A DNA stretch of 64,000 nt from BOKV01 sp041739225 (GTDB taxonomy: Bacteria > Pseudomonadota > Alphaproteobacteria > Rhizobiales > Rhizobiaceae). The translations under genes were made by a program, and so were the position numbers. Numbering within the stretch: position 1 is the first letter of the stretch; every line of letters begins with the position of its first letter. The DNA lies in contig JBGSOG010000031.1 of the NCBI GenBank assembly GCA_041739225.1, forward strand, positions 1 to 64,000, read 5' to 3'. Below, one piece after another: positions 35,829 through 44,081 of the stretch. Below the pieces are notes generated by a model that was not told where the DNA came from, searched no databases, and saw only the letters and a list, made by a program, of their open reading frames with translations.

Positions 35829-36752
35829 ATGAAAACCTCAAATACGCGCAAGTTCCAGGACTGTCTGGGCCGCAGGCTGTTCACCACCCACACCAAAAAT
35901 CCGGCCGCAGACTTCCGGCCTGATGCACGCCAAATCCGCTGGCTGCAGTTCCTGAACCTGCACACTTATGCATCATCAAAATATCTGCACGAGCAGACCG
36001 CTGACACCCACCGCTGCACCCAGACTTCAAGCCGGATGCTGCGCCAATTGTTCGATGGCGGGTTGGTGTTCAAACCACACCAACAACGCGAGACCGAGGG
36101 CGCCGACGGCAATCACCATGTATATGCGCTGACCGACAAGGGCATTGCCTGGCTGAAACGCGAAGGCCTGTGGGTTGATGCCCTAAGACCGACCGGCCCG
36201 TGGGTGCACCAGTTTATGGTCGCTTGCATCACCAGCTCGATCCATATTCTTTGCAACCGCAATGGCCTGAAATTCATCCCCGGTCATGACATCACCAACG
36301 ATCTTGCCGTGAAGGTCGCCTTTGACTGGGGCGCCAAGCGCTACACCTATCAGCTGATCCCCGACAGCCTGTTCGCGATCAAATACCAAAAGGGCTTCAT
36401 CGCCTATCTGGTCGAAGCCGACCGCAATACCGAGCCGAACGATCCCTCAACGCCGCACCGCAAATCCGCCCGGCGAACGATCAAGCAATATGCGCAGTTC
36501 ATCGGCGGCAAACACTACAAGCAAGCCTATGGCCTCAACTGCCCGCTGGTGGTGCTGAACATCACTGTGTCTGACGATCACATCCGCCGGGTGCTGGAAA
36601 TCATCGATGAAGAAATCGGGGCTTGCAGTTATCTCACCTACGCAACCGCGCCGATGTTCAGGACGCCATTCAAGGTGCCGGGAGAGGTTATGTTTATTCG
36701 AAAGTCTATTTTTGAAAGAAACAGATTGGAGCCATTCCTGCTGGTAATGTAG
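35829..36752 (+). CDS. Replic_Relax-family protein (replication-relaxation)
   Basis: A 307-residue protein of the Replic_Relax type (PF13814). It has an N-terminal winged helix (RQIRWLQFLNLHTYASSKYL, RMLRQLFDGGLVFKP, YALTDKGIAWLKREG) and a C-terminal nuclease-like core with PDSLFAIKY and the conserved LVEADRNTEP, where the acidic residues would bind metal. Family members are found in plasmids and integrative elements and are linked to replication or relaxation of supercoiled DNA. The ATG is 8 bases after the ATPase stop. It is the best candidate here for a DNA-processing protein acting at the inverted repeats upstream. Confidence 0.8.
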   Translation: MKTSNTRKFQDCLGRRLFTTHTKNPAADFRPDARQIRWLQFLNLHTYASSKYLHEQTADTHRCTQTSSRMLRQLFDGGLVFKPHQQRETEGADGNHHVYALTDKGIAWLKREGLWVDALRPTGPWVHQFMVACITSSIHILCNRNGLKFIPGHDITNDLAVKVAFDWGAKRYTYQLIPDSLFAIKYQKGFIAYLVEADRNTEPNDPSTPHRKSARRTIKQYAQFIGGKHYKQAYGLNCPLVVLNITVSDDHIRRVLEIIDEEIGACSYLTYATAPMFRTPFKVPGEVMFIRKSIFERNRLEPFLLVM

Positions 36753-36833
36753 TTGGGTGTTGTCGCCGCACGAGCGAAATCCTGGCCAGCATGTTACAAT
36801 AAACACGTAACATCAATGGCTTAGGAGTAATCC

Positions 36834-37610
36834 ATGTCCTTCATCGACTTCCAACAACTGAAAGGACGGGTGGACATCCAGGCCGCTTGTTCTTTGATTG
36901 ATCTCAAACTGAAGTCCAGCGGTGCCCAATTGCGCGGGCCTTGTCCAGCCTGCCAGTCCGGTGGTGACCGGTCGCTGGTGGTAACGCCAGCCAAGGGCGC
37001 TGCTTACTGCTTTGCCGCCAAAAAGGGTGGCGACGTGATCTGGCTGGCTTCGCACATCAGGGGTACCAACCAGAAAGATGCAGCGCAATTTCTGGATGAA
37101 GCATTTGGTGGGGCTGTAAAGACTGCCGAGGCCCATGCCGGGTCAGGCAACACTTACAGTTCTGCCAACACTTCCACGGAGAGGGAAATGAAGCCCCTTT
37201 CCTACCTCCAGGCCGATCATGAAAAACTGATCGGTCTGGGGGTGCTTTCAGATACCGCGAAGCATTTCGAATGCGGCCATGCCCCCAAAGGCATTTTGCG
37301 CGGCAGGCTGGCGATACCAGTACATGACAACAATGGCAGACTGATTGCCTATTGCGGGCGAAGCTATGACAGCAAAGAGCTCACCTTCCCCACCGGCTTC
37401 AAGCCGGAGGAACACATCTTCAATGCCCACCGGGCAATGGAAGGTGAACTCTATCTGACCCGCGATCCGCTCGAAGTGCTGCTCGCCTATGAAAACGGCG
37501 TGGAAAATGTCGTTTCGTTCCTGACCGACACGATCACTGCTGCGCAATTGCAAATGCTCGCAGCCCTCATGGAAGACGCTGGATGCACCAACGTTGATTT
37601 GATTGGTTGA
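36834..37610 (+). CDS. DnaG primase-like protein with CHC2 zinc finger and incomplete Toprim domain
   Basis: A 258-residue protein. The N-terminus is a CHC2 primase zinc finger (LRGPCPACQSGGDRSL, AAYCFAAKKGGDVIWLA). The second half resembles the start of the primase core (LGVLSDTAKHFECGHAP, GRLAIPVHDNNGRLIAYCGR, FPTGFKPEEHIFNAH). Where Toprim proteins read V-E-G-x-x-D, this reads LTRDPLEVL, so the catalytic glutamate is missing. The protein ends at VDLIG just where the DxD motif should come. It probably binds DNA or RNA but is unlikely to prime on its own. TAGGAG precedes the ATG, and a strong terminator follows 20 bases after the stop. Confidence 0.78.
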   Translation: MSFIDFQQLKGRVDIQAACSLIDLKLKSSGAQLRGPCPACQSGGDRSLVVTPAKGAAYCFAAKKGGDVIWLASHIRGTNQKDAAQFLDEAFGGAVKTAEAHAGSGNTYSSANTSTEREMKPLSYLQADHEKLIGLGVLSDTAKHFECGHAPKGILRGRLAIPVHDNNGRLIAYCGRSYDSKELTFPTGFKPEEHIFNAHRAMEGELYLTRDPLEVLLAYENGVENVVSFLTDTITAAQLQMLAALMEDAGCTNVDLIG

Positions 37611-37629
37611 TCAACAGTCGGTCAATCGC

Positions 37630-37667
37630 ATGGCACTCACTCCGCAAGGTGTGGGTGCCATTTTTTT
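37630..37667 (+). terminator. Rho-independent terminator after the primase-like gene
   Basis: An 11-bp stem (ATGGCACTCAC / GTGGGTGCCAT with one G-U pair) around a 10-base loop is followed by seven T residues. It ends the transfer-like transcription unit that starts at 32023. Confidence 0.88.
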
Positions 37668-37831
37668 GAGGAACGGTATCAGCGTGGCTGACCGGCGTGT
37701 CACAACTTGACAACAGCCGGTTTCCCTTGCCTGGCGGCAACCCGTCGGTTTGGCATGCTATGATCTCAGCAGTCTGATGCCCGTTCTGGGCCATGGCTCT
37801 TTCCCCAATCACCCATCGAAAGGACGGCAAC

Positions 37832-38152
37832 ATGCCTGCAATTGGCTATGTAACCCTGCAAACCGACGGCTCCTACAAGGGGCGTCTTGCAACCCTGACC
37901 ATCCGCCGCAACATCGAACTGGTGCTCAACAAGAAGAAATCCGAAATCCAGCCCGACTTTCGCGTCATGGCAGGCGATGTCGAAATCGGCGCAGGTTGGA
38001 ACCGGCGGGCAATTTCTTCCGGCAATGAATTTGTCAGCCTGTCGATTGCCGCGCCCGAATTCGGTGACCGCACGCTCTATGCCAATCTGGGCCGTGTCGC
38101 CGGTTCCGACAACGAAACCGAATTCGCCATCATCTGGAATCCAGGCAGCTGA
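37832..38152 (+). CDS. DUF736-family protein
   Basis: A 106-residue protein: AIGYVTLQTDGSYKGRLATL at the N-terminus and a C-terminal ISAAPEFGxRxLYANLG-like LSIAAPEFGDRTLYANLG are diagnostic of DUF736. The family is common on rhizobial and sphingomonad plasmids and integrative elements, usually near conjugation or partition genes, and its function is unknown. I chose ATG 37832, with AAAGGAC upstream, rather than an ATG 39 bases earlier. It is followed by its own terminator. Confidence 0.88.
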   Translation: MPAIGYVTLQTDGSYKGRLATLTIRRNIELVLNKKKSEIQPDFRVMAGDVEIGAGWNRRAISSGNEFVSLSIAAPEFGDRTLYANLGRVAGSDNETEFAIIWNPGS

Positions 38153-38177
38153 GCGATCCGGATCGTCGCAACAGTTC

Positions 38178-38206
38178 GAAGCGCCTGCCAGCCAGGCGCT
38201 TCTTTT
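38178..38206 (+). terminator. Rho-independent terminator after the DUF736 gene
   Basis: A perfect 10-bp stem, GAAGCGCCTG / CAGGCGCTTC, with a CCAGC loop, is followed by TTTTCTT. Confidence 0.85.
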
Positions 38207-38208
38207 CT

Positions 38209-38256
38209 TCTCCCCGTCTCCCCGTCTCCCCGTCTCCCCTTCTCCCCTGTTCCCCT
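38209..38256. repeat. Tandem 8-bp pyrimidine repeat (TCTCCCCG/T)
   Basis: Five consecutive 8-base units (TCTCCCCG three times, TCTCCCCT twice) and one degenerate unit run from 38209 to 38256. They lie between the DUF736 terminator and the DUF3768 start. Such strand-asymmetric repeats can change copy number by slippage. Confidence 0.85.
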
Positions 38257-38307
38257 CCGCCATCCTGCGCCCGAACGGTTCGGACGCGGCAAACGGAGAG
38301 GAAAACC

Positions 38308-38655
38308 ATGGACACGCACACACAAGTCATCCGCGATCTGAACGACCGCTTTCGTCAGGGCGATCCGGCCATCCCTGGCCAGATGCTGATCACCATCGGC
38401 GTTCAGCAACTGGCAACCGAAACCGTCGGTAAAGGCATTGATCAAGTCGTGAAAGTCGTTCGCGGCTTCGACGGGTTCAACGCCGACAACGACCCGCACC
38501 ACGAGCATGATTTCGGCGCGTTCGAGTTCCAGGGGACAAAGCTGTTCTGGAAAATCGACTATTACGCGCCGGACCTGCAACACGGATCGCAAGACCCGGC
38601 CGACATCAGCCAGACCATGCGGGTTTTGACGATCATGCTGGCGAGCGAATATTGA
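38308..38655 (+). CDS. DUF3768-family protein
   Basis: A 115-residue protein with the full DUF3768 pattern: IRDLNDRFRQG, VVRGFDGFNADNDPHHEHDFG, LFWKIDYYAPDLQHGSQDP and VLTIMLASEY. The family is frequent on alphaproteobacterial plasmids and integrative elements, and its function is unknown. GGAGAGGAAAACC precedes the ATG. The stop overlaps the next start (TGATG), so the two are translated together. The pyrimidine tandem repeat lies about 50 bases upstream in its leader. Confidence 0.9.
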   Translation: MDTHTQVIRDLNDRFRQGDPAIPGQMLITIGVQQLATETVGKGIDQVVKVVRGFDGFNADNDPHHEHDFGAFEFQGTKLFWKIDYYAPDLQHGSQDPADISQTMRVLTIMLASEY

Positions 38656-39002
38656 TGGTTGACGACCAGCCCCGCTCGCTCACCGAGGCCGACAAGGAAT
38701 GGGTTTTTCGCACCGCAACTGCTTCCCTGCCACATGGATACGCCACCGCAATGCAAGCAGGCATGAGCGACGCCGAACTGGAGAACGCATTGCAAGTCGT
38801 GCTCGGCAACTTCGGCGGCAGCGGCGGGCCGGGCCAGCCCTCAATTGCCTTCACCGGCTCAGGCTTGCGCATCTGGGGTGGATGGCAAACTGTCAACCAC
38901 GTCACCGAGAAGCCGCTGTTCGCCGGAAAAGCCACCATCGCAATGGCCCGGCGCACTTACAAAATTGCCGATCCCGGCAAAAGACAAATGGATTTATTCT
39001 GA
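38655..39002 (+). CDS. Conserved hypothetical protein coupled to the DUF3768 gene
   Basis: A 115-residue basic protein containing LTEADKEWVFRTATASLPHG, a glycine-rich VLGNFGGSGGPGQPS loop and GLRIWGGWQTVNH. I recognise no named family, though proteins of this style accompany DUF3768 on plasmids. The start overlaps the DUF3768 stop, and a strong terminator lies 10 bases after its stop, so it is the last gene of the mobile-element module. No membrane segment or signal peptide. Confidence 0.75.
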   Translation: MVDDQPRSLTEADKEWVFRTATASLPHGYATAMQAGMSDAELENALQVVLGNFGGSGGPGQPSIAFTGSGLRIWGGWQTVNHVTEKPLFAGKATIAMARRTYKIADPGKRQMDLF

Positions 39003-39011
39003 ACACCAATC

Positions 39012-39044
39012 GCCCCTGACTGAAAAGTCAGGGGCCTTTTTTTG
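39012..39044 (+). terminator. Strong rho-independent terminator ending the mobile module
   Basis: GCCCCTGACT pairs perfectly with AGTCAGGGGC around a GAAA tetraloop, followed by CTTTTTTT. Confidence 0.93.
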
Positions 39045-39267
39045 TCGCTTGAAACCGCCGACAGGCCGAAGACTTCTTGCAAGTGCAAGTGATACCCCTT
39101 GGCAGTTCGAGGGTGCCAGCGAAACATCTGATTTTGAGGCGATGAAACTTCTTTGGGTTGACTGGCGGAGGGAGCGCGACAGAGGTCGTACCTTCTTTGG
39201 GCCCGGCGGCTGAATTTCCAGACGGTTGCCGAGTTTCAAACGCTTCGCCGACCGCGCGTCAAGGCAC

Positions 39268-40137
39268 TCATGCAGCATTCCTGGCATCGCGGCCTGGAGA
39301 CTTGCCAAACTTGCGCCTGTAGTCGCGGCTGAAATGAGTGGGACTTTCATAGCCGGTGGCAAAGGCGGTTTGCGTCACCGTTTGATGCCGTTCTGCCAAA
39401 AGGGTGCGGGCGGCGATCAAACGAAGGTCCTTTTGGTATTGCAACGGCGTTGTACCGGTAATTGCCTTGAAATGCTGGTGAAACGAAGTCACGCTCATTC
39501 CCGCGGTGTGAGCAAGCTCTGGCAGGGTAAGTGGCAAGCAGAAGTCGCGGCGCAGTTGGCGAATTGCCTTGGCAACGCGACTGGCGTGGCTGTCCACAAC
39601 CACGAGCGCCCTCAGCATTTTTCCTGCGGGCGAAAGGATGAGACGGTAGTGAATTTCGCGCAAGGTGGAAGCCCCGAGGACCTGCGCATCCAATGGGCTG
39701 TCCTGAAGGTCGAAATACCGTTCGAGCGCTTGAATCAACGCCGGTTCCGCCCGCCCGGCCGCAAGCGAACGACCGTCGGTTTCGAGCAGTGCCACGTCGG
39801 CCAGCTGCTCGTAAAGACCACGTACCAGGCCGAGATCAAGTTTCAGTATTGCGGCGAGGTAGGGTTCCTGCGGGCTCGCCTTTGTGATCCTCGACTGAAC
39901 CGGCAGGTCGTGACTGACCAGCAAAACATCACCGGGTCCAAGATCGGCGAATTGATCGCCGATAGCGGTTTCTTTGCGCCCTTGCAGGATAAGGCACATA
40001 ACAGGTTCATAGACGACCGCTTCGATGTCGCTGATCGCGTCCTTTTGCAAGACGGTCAAACATGGCAGTATTCGGCCGATTTTATTGCATTCAAGCCGGA
40101 AGCGGCGACTTTTTTCGATGAGGCGCGCAAGGTCCAT
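39268..40137 (-). CDS. AraC-family transcriptional regulator
   Basis: A 289-residue regulator with an N-terminal AraC_N sensing domain (VVYEPVMCLILQGRKETAIG, LVSHDLPVQSRI) and a C-terminal double helix-turn-helix (LTLPELAHTAGMSVTSFHQHF and VTQTAFATGYESPTHFSRDY). It is divergent from the oxidoreductase gene at 40316. Members of this subfamily commonly control an adjacent short-chain dehydrogenase in response to aldehydes or similar small molecules; that is inference. The 178-base gap between them holds a triplicated 10-bp repeat that could be its operator. Confidence 0.9.
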   Translation of the reverse strand: MDLARLIEKSRRFRLECNKIGRILPCLTVLQKDAISDIEAVVYEPVMCLILQGRKETAIGDQFADLGPGDVLLVSHDLPVQSRITKASPQEPYLAAILKLDLGLVRGLYEQLADVALLETDGRSLAAGRAEPALIQALERYFDLQDSPLDAQVLGASTLREIHYRLILSPAGKMLRALVVVDSHASRVAKAIRQLRRDFCLPLTLPELAHTAGMSVTSFHQHFKAITGTTPLQYQKDLRLIAARTLLAERHQTVTQTAFATGYESPTHFSRDYRRKFGKSPGRDARNAA

Positions 40138-40205
40138 GGCCTTCTCCTTTGCCGGAACAACTTAGCACGCATTTTTCGCCAGAGCATCCGTTCCTGCGTT
40201 GGTTT

Positions 40206-40235
40206 GCAGGAATTGGCAGGAATTGGCAGGAATTT
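40206..40235. repeat. Three tandem copies of a 10-bp motif, candidate operator
   Basis: GCAGGAATTG is repeated three times in direct tandem (the last copy ends TTT). The 10-base period places each copy on the same face of the helix. It lies between the divergent AraC-family gene and the SDR gene, where an activator site is expected. Confidence 0.7.
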
Positions 40236-40315
40236 TGAAAGTTGTGGCAGGCGCAAGAGGTACCTGTCCACTACCTAAAAGCCGGAATTGTCCCTCGCGC
40301 AAAGGAATGTGTCCC

Positions 40316-41221
40316 ATGTCCTCCATCCAGAACCAGTTTCCTGACCTGGTGGCCCGTCACGCTGTCTATGATGCGATTGACCCGAAAGGAGCCCTTGCGG
40401 GCAGCGCTGCCGACAAAGTGGTATTTATTTCCGGAGCTTCGCGCGGGATCGGCCAAGCGACAGCCGTCGCCTTCGCTGACGCGGGAGCCAAAGCGGTCTA
40501 TCTAACGGCCCGGTCGGCAGACGCACTCGAAGAAACGCGCACCTTGGTAAATCGTTCCAATGCAGACACGCTTTGCTCCTGGTCGATCTGTGACGTCACC
40601 AGCGCATCGCAGGTAGAGGCCGCAGTAGCGGATTGCGTGGCCAAGTTCGGCGGCATCGACGCGGCGGATGCCAATGCCGGATATCTCGGTCCCTGGACGA
40701 AGATCGGCGAGTCTGACCCCGAAGGCTGGTGGTGGAACTGGGAAGTGAATTTGAGGGGAGCTTATCACGTAATCCGCTACACGCTTCCCCACTTGGTTCA
40801 ATCGGCCAAACGGCGCAGCGTTGAAGGCGTTAGCAGCGGTCACCTCGTTCTGCTCTCTTCGATAGGAGCGCAGCTCTTGATGAAGGGGGCATCCGACTAC
40901 CAGACCGCGAAACACGCGATCAACCGGTTGTGCGAGTTCGTGCAGGTCGATCACGGCGAAGACGGAATCAAGTGCTTTGCCCTGCATCCGGGCGGTGTCG
41001 CTACGGAACTTGGGCTGAGCATGCCGGATGCGATGCACGCCTATCTGGTCGACACCCCGGAACTGGCGGCCTCTTTTGTTGTCTGGCTTTGTTCAGGCAA
41101 TGCCGATTGGGCCAAGGGTCGCTATTTGAGCGCGACCTGGGATGTTGGAGAACTCGCTGCGCTCAAGGAAAGCATCCTTCAGAACGACTTGCTGGTAAAC
41201 CGTTTGCGCGCAAAAACATGA
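40316..41221 (+). CDS. Short-chain dehydrogenase/reductase
   Basis: A 301-residue classical SDR: VVFISGASRGIGQATAVAF (TGxxxGIG-type NAD(P) site) near residue 40, NAGYLG, SSIGAQL for the catalytic serine and YQTAKHAINRL for the YxxxK pair. The C-terminus (WDVGELAALKESI) is longer than in the smallest SDRs. AAAGGA precedes ATG 40316; earlier in-frame codons lack support. It is divergent from an AraC regulator. The substrate is unknown, and fungal-like relatives often reduce small ketones. Confidence 0.88.
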   Translation: MSSIQNQFPDLVARHAVYDAIDPKGALAGSAADKVVFISGASRGIGQATAVAFADAGAKAVYLTARSADALEETRTLVNRSNADTLCSWSICDVTSASQVEAAVADCVAKFGGIDAADANAGYLGPWTKIGESDPEGWWWNWEVNLRGAYHVIRYTLPHLVQSAKRRSVEGVSSGHLVLLSSIGAQLLMKGASDYQTAKHAINRLCEFVQVDHGEDGIKCFALHPGGVATELGLSMPDAMHAYLVDTPELAASFVVWLCSGNADWAKGRYLSATWDVGELAALKESILQNDLLVNRLRAKT

Positions 41222-41469
41222 GTGGAGTTGCAAGTTCGATGCCAGTCGCGATGGCGGAGGGAACGGGACTGCAGGCGAACCTTCTCTGGCTTGTGGCGAG
41301 CACCCGCAAAGTTCCAAAAGGCCGCTGGCGCGCTGACTTGCTCTTCATTTCCGTTAACGTTTTTATGCCTTTGCGACCAACCAGCATTGACGGAGCCCAG
41401 TCCAGTAAACGAAGGCAAATATGGTCGGCAAACATTCGAACCGCCCGCAGGAAATGATGTGCCCTTGTC

Positions 41470-42357
41470 CTAGACGACCCCGTTCGCCTTGGCTATGAAA
41501 TCAGATAGATGCGGGACGTAATCCTCGGGTCCATTGCCACCGGCAGCCATCGCAAGGGCGAAGGAATTCTTCACGGCGCTGGCCATTGGTGTGGCAACAG
41601 TTGCCGCATTCGCCATTGACTCCACATAGTGCATGTCCTTGTAGGCATTGCCTAATGTGAATCGGTGCGCCTCGCGGTTTCCCTCTAGCGCGTAGCCCAT
41701 GAAGGTCTGGTAGAATCCACAATCCATCCGCCCTCCCCGAATAACCTTGTCGAATTCGGCCAACGGAATGCCGACTTTGCGGGACAGCGCCAGTGCTTCG
41801 GAATACAGCGCGGCATAGCCAAGCGACAGGAAGTTGTTCAACAGCTTCATCTTGTGCCCATCGCCGATACCGCCGATATGCACGATCTTGGCCGCCCATG
41901 TGGCGATGATCGGTTGCACCCGGGCAAAGGCCGCGTCCGTCGCACCCACCATGCAATCCAGGGTGCCCGCCCAAGCCTCTTTGGGCGTGCGGCTCAGTGG
42001 CGCATCAACGAAACCGACACCAATCTCGGCCAGTTCGCCCGCAAGGCGCAAGGACACGGTCGGGTCAGAGGTCGAGCAATCCACGATCACCGACCCGCGC
42101 TTCAACCCGTGCTTCAGGGCGGCAACGGCGGAAGCCACCTCCGGCGATCCGGTCAGGCAAAGAAAGATCACGTCGCAACCTTCGGCCATCGCCTGCATTG
42201 ATTTGGCCTCCACCGCGCCACGACCCACCAGATCGTCGACAGATGCGCGGTTGCGATGTGCTATCACCATCAGCGGCCAGCCCTTTTCGACGATGTTCTT
42301 GGCCATGCCTTGACCCATCAGGCCGAGGCCGACAAAACCGACTTTTTCATGTGTCAT
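41470..42357 (-). CDS. 3-hydroxyisobutyrate dehydrogenase-family NAD(P)-dependent oxidoreductase
   Basis: A 295-residue beta-hydroxyacid dehydrogenase: VGFVGLGLMGQGMAKNI at residues 5-21 binds the cofactor, VDAPLSRTPKEAWAGTL supplies substrate contacts, and the catalytic lysine is in GDGHKMKLLNNFLS. Related enzymes oxidise 3-hydroxyisobutyrate, tartronate semialdehyde or similar acids, and the sequence does not single one out. It stands alone between the SDR gene and the FecR-domain gene, convergent with the former across 248 bases in which I see no gene. Confidence 0.88.
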   Translation of the reverse strand: MTHEKVGFVGLGLMGQGMAKNIVEKGWPLMVIAHRNRASVDDLVGRGAVEAKSMQAMAEGCDVIFLCLTGSPEVASAVAALKHGLKRGSVIVDCSTSDPTVSLRLAGELAEIGVGFVDAPLSRTPKEAWAGTLDCMVGATDAAFARVQPIIATWAAKIVHIGGIGDGHKMKLLNNFLSLGYAALYSEALALSRKVGIPLAEFDKVIRGGRMDCGFYQTFMGYALEGNREAHRFTLGNAYKDMHYVESMANAATVATPMASAVKNSFALAMAAGGNGPEDYVPHLSDFIAKANGVV

Positions 42358-42720
42358 ATGCGTTCTCCAGCGGTTTTCAGGACGAGTTGAAGCGTTTGCG
42401 TGGATCGGTGATCTGGGCTGGGGTCAATGTGCGCAGGGTCTGGATTTGCAGCAAGGGAAAAAACCAGCGCCGCCGCCAGCGAGGTTTATGCAAGCGCTGA
42501 TCCGCACAACAAGCAAATGAACCTGTTTTGACAAATCCCCCCGTAAGTATAGGGGAGTTTTCTGTCTTCGCTCCAATGCCAGCGTTATCCGGATCAATGA
42601 CAGATGGATCGTATCTTTCCTGCCCCTTGCAGGCCAATTCCGACGGCAATAGCTTTGGACTGTTCGACCGGAAATTTCAAACTCCGACAAATACTCGGCG
42701 GCTGCGAACAATCATTCGCG
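42358..42720. other. Intergenic stretch, no gene supported
   Basis: About 360 bases upstream of the oxidoreductase gene and downstream of the FecR-domain gene, both on the minus strand. Overlapping open frames on both strands carry no recognisable motif. No repeat or hairpin stands out. Confidence 0.5.
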
Positions 42721-43572
42721 CTAGTCACCGTCACCGTCACCTTCTGCCTCACCCTCGCCTTCACCTTCTCCCTCACCCTCGCTGTCGTCAGATGGTGATG
42801 GAGGTTCGGAAACATCAGGCCCGTCAACGCCTCGATCGGGTCCATCGCCTTCGCGCTGGGTGTCGGCTGCTGATCTTGCCGAGCAACCTGCTGTGGAGGC
42901 CCGCCAGCGGTCAGTGTGTCGACCCTGGTTTTCGGTAAGTGAGAACAACCCCGATTCCTCGTTGCGGGAACGGGCTGCCGACCGCAAAAACGGCAGCTTC
43001 TCAATGTCGTTGCGGCTGCGCACCTCGACGATGTCGCAAGACCGGTTCAACGTGATGCAGCGTCCGGAGCGGGTACAAGTGATGGCTTGCCCGGAGAGCA
43101 GAACGACCCGCGTCATGCCGCCCTCACCCACGTAGACGTCGAGTTTCGTGCCGCGTATGCCGATGGTGGAAAGCGGCGTCTTGATGCTGATCGCGCCCTT
43201 CGCCGAGTTGCCCGATATGAAGCGGAACGCGCCTTTGGCAACGTTGATGGTCGCTGACTGAAAACCGGTACTTGCAATCACAAACTCGTCGAGGTCGATC
43301 ACCGAGTTCTCGCCGACGATGAGGCGCGAGCCATCCGAGAGTTCGAGCTCGCCGCGTGATCCAATACCTGCTGCAACCCGCTCATTGCGGTAGACCGGGT
43401 CACTCGTCACGACGCTTCTGCTGCCAACTGCGCCGTCGCCGGTGACGTCCTTGATGATGCGCTTTGCAGAGCCGACACTTTCAGCGGAAGTGGCCGGACC
43501 GGCAAAGACAATGCAGACCAAGAGCAGGCTGACGAAATTTGCCATGATGGCGAACAGCTTTTGCAAACCCAC
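42721..43572 (-). CDS. Secreted FecR-domain protein with acidic repeat tail
   Basis: A 283-residue exported protein. The N-terminus has a signal peptide (IMANFVSLLLVCIVFAG ending ATSAES). Residues about 50-160 form a FecR domain (GSRGELELSDGSRLIVGENS, SIKTPLSTIGIRGTKLDVY). A basic linker follows, and the last 17 residues alternate Gly with Glu or Asp (EGEGEGEGEAEGDGDGD). No FecI-type sigma or TonB receptor is nearby, so it belongs to the stand-alone FecR proteins of unknown role rather than iron signalling. The acidic tail could bind cations. Repetitive DNA encodes the tail (42724-42780). Confidence 0.82.
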   Translation of the reverse strand: MGLQKLFAIMANFVSLLLVCIVFAGPATSAESVGSAKRIIKDVTGDGAVGSRSVVTSDPVYRNERVAAGIGSRGELELSDGSRLIVGENSVIDLDEFVIASTGFQSATINVAKGAFRFISGNSAKGAISIKTPLSTIGIRGTKLDVYVGEGGMTRVVLLSGQAITCTRSGRCITLNRSCDIVEVRSRNDIEKLPFLRSAARSRNEESGLFSLTENQGRHTDRWRASTAGCSARSAADTQREGDGPDRGVDGPDVSEPPSPSDDSEGEGEGEGEGEAEGDGDGD

Positions 43573-44081
43573 AACAACCTCCCGATCAATACAAGGACAT
43601 TTACTGATGTCTCATATTAATTTTTTGCCTACCATGAATTTGTCGAATTTGCAGCAGTTTCAATCTTTAACCTTAACCCTCAATTCGCAATCGTCGAACG
43701 CCGCTAACGTTGGCCGGGCGGCCGCGGCATTGCCAAGGCCTGCTCTGGAATCACATCAGTGAATCCAACTAAAATCGTCGCTAGTCGCATCAACTACGTT
43801 GCTGATGCTCAATGGCAATCGTCACGTGGTCATATTTTGAATTTGAAAACGATTTCAGAACCTTGTTGCCAATCTCATTTTCCGCACAAAATACAGGCTC
43901 AACTGCTCCTTGCCAAAACACGGGTCCGCCCCACAAAGGAATGGTAAGCAGCTCGCATCGAAAGATGCGTCAAAAAATCTTCCCAAGAAAATCTTCAGAC
44001 CAACACCCTAGCTGTTCGCAGTTCTCGCGAACTTGCAGTTCCCCCAACAAGAATTCCTCCCAACCGATCGGACTTTTTCCT
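43573..44081. other. Divergent intergenic stretch between FecR-domain and fasciclin genes
   Basis: About 510 bases between divergent genes, where both promoters must lie. The frame of the fasciclin gene stays open back to 43812, but the added residues show no signal peptide or domain, so I treat it as non-coding. No strong promoter or repeat is evident. Confidence 0.5.

Noticed and set aside
38209..38256. CRISPR array
   Set aside because: The 8-bp units are contiguous with no spacers, and no cas genes are present in the window.
39120..39220. tRNA-like or direct-repeat resemblance between 39160-39185 and 41250-41275 (GGCGGAGGGA)
   Set aside because: The match is short and imperfect, no cloverleaf can be drawn, and it is probably chance.
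43812..44081. N-terminal extension of the island fasciclin protein
   Set aside because: The open frame continues upstream but shows neither a signal peptide nor the family's residues, so the shorter start was used.
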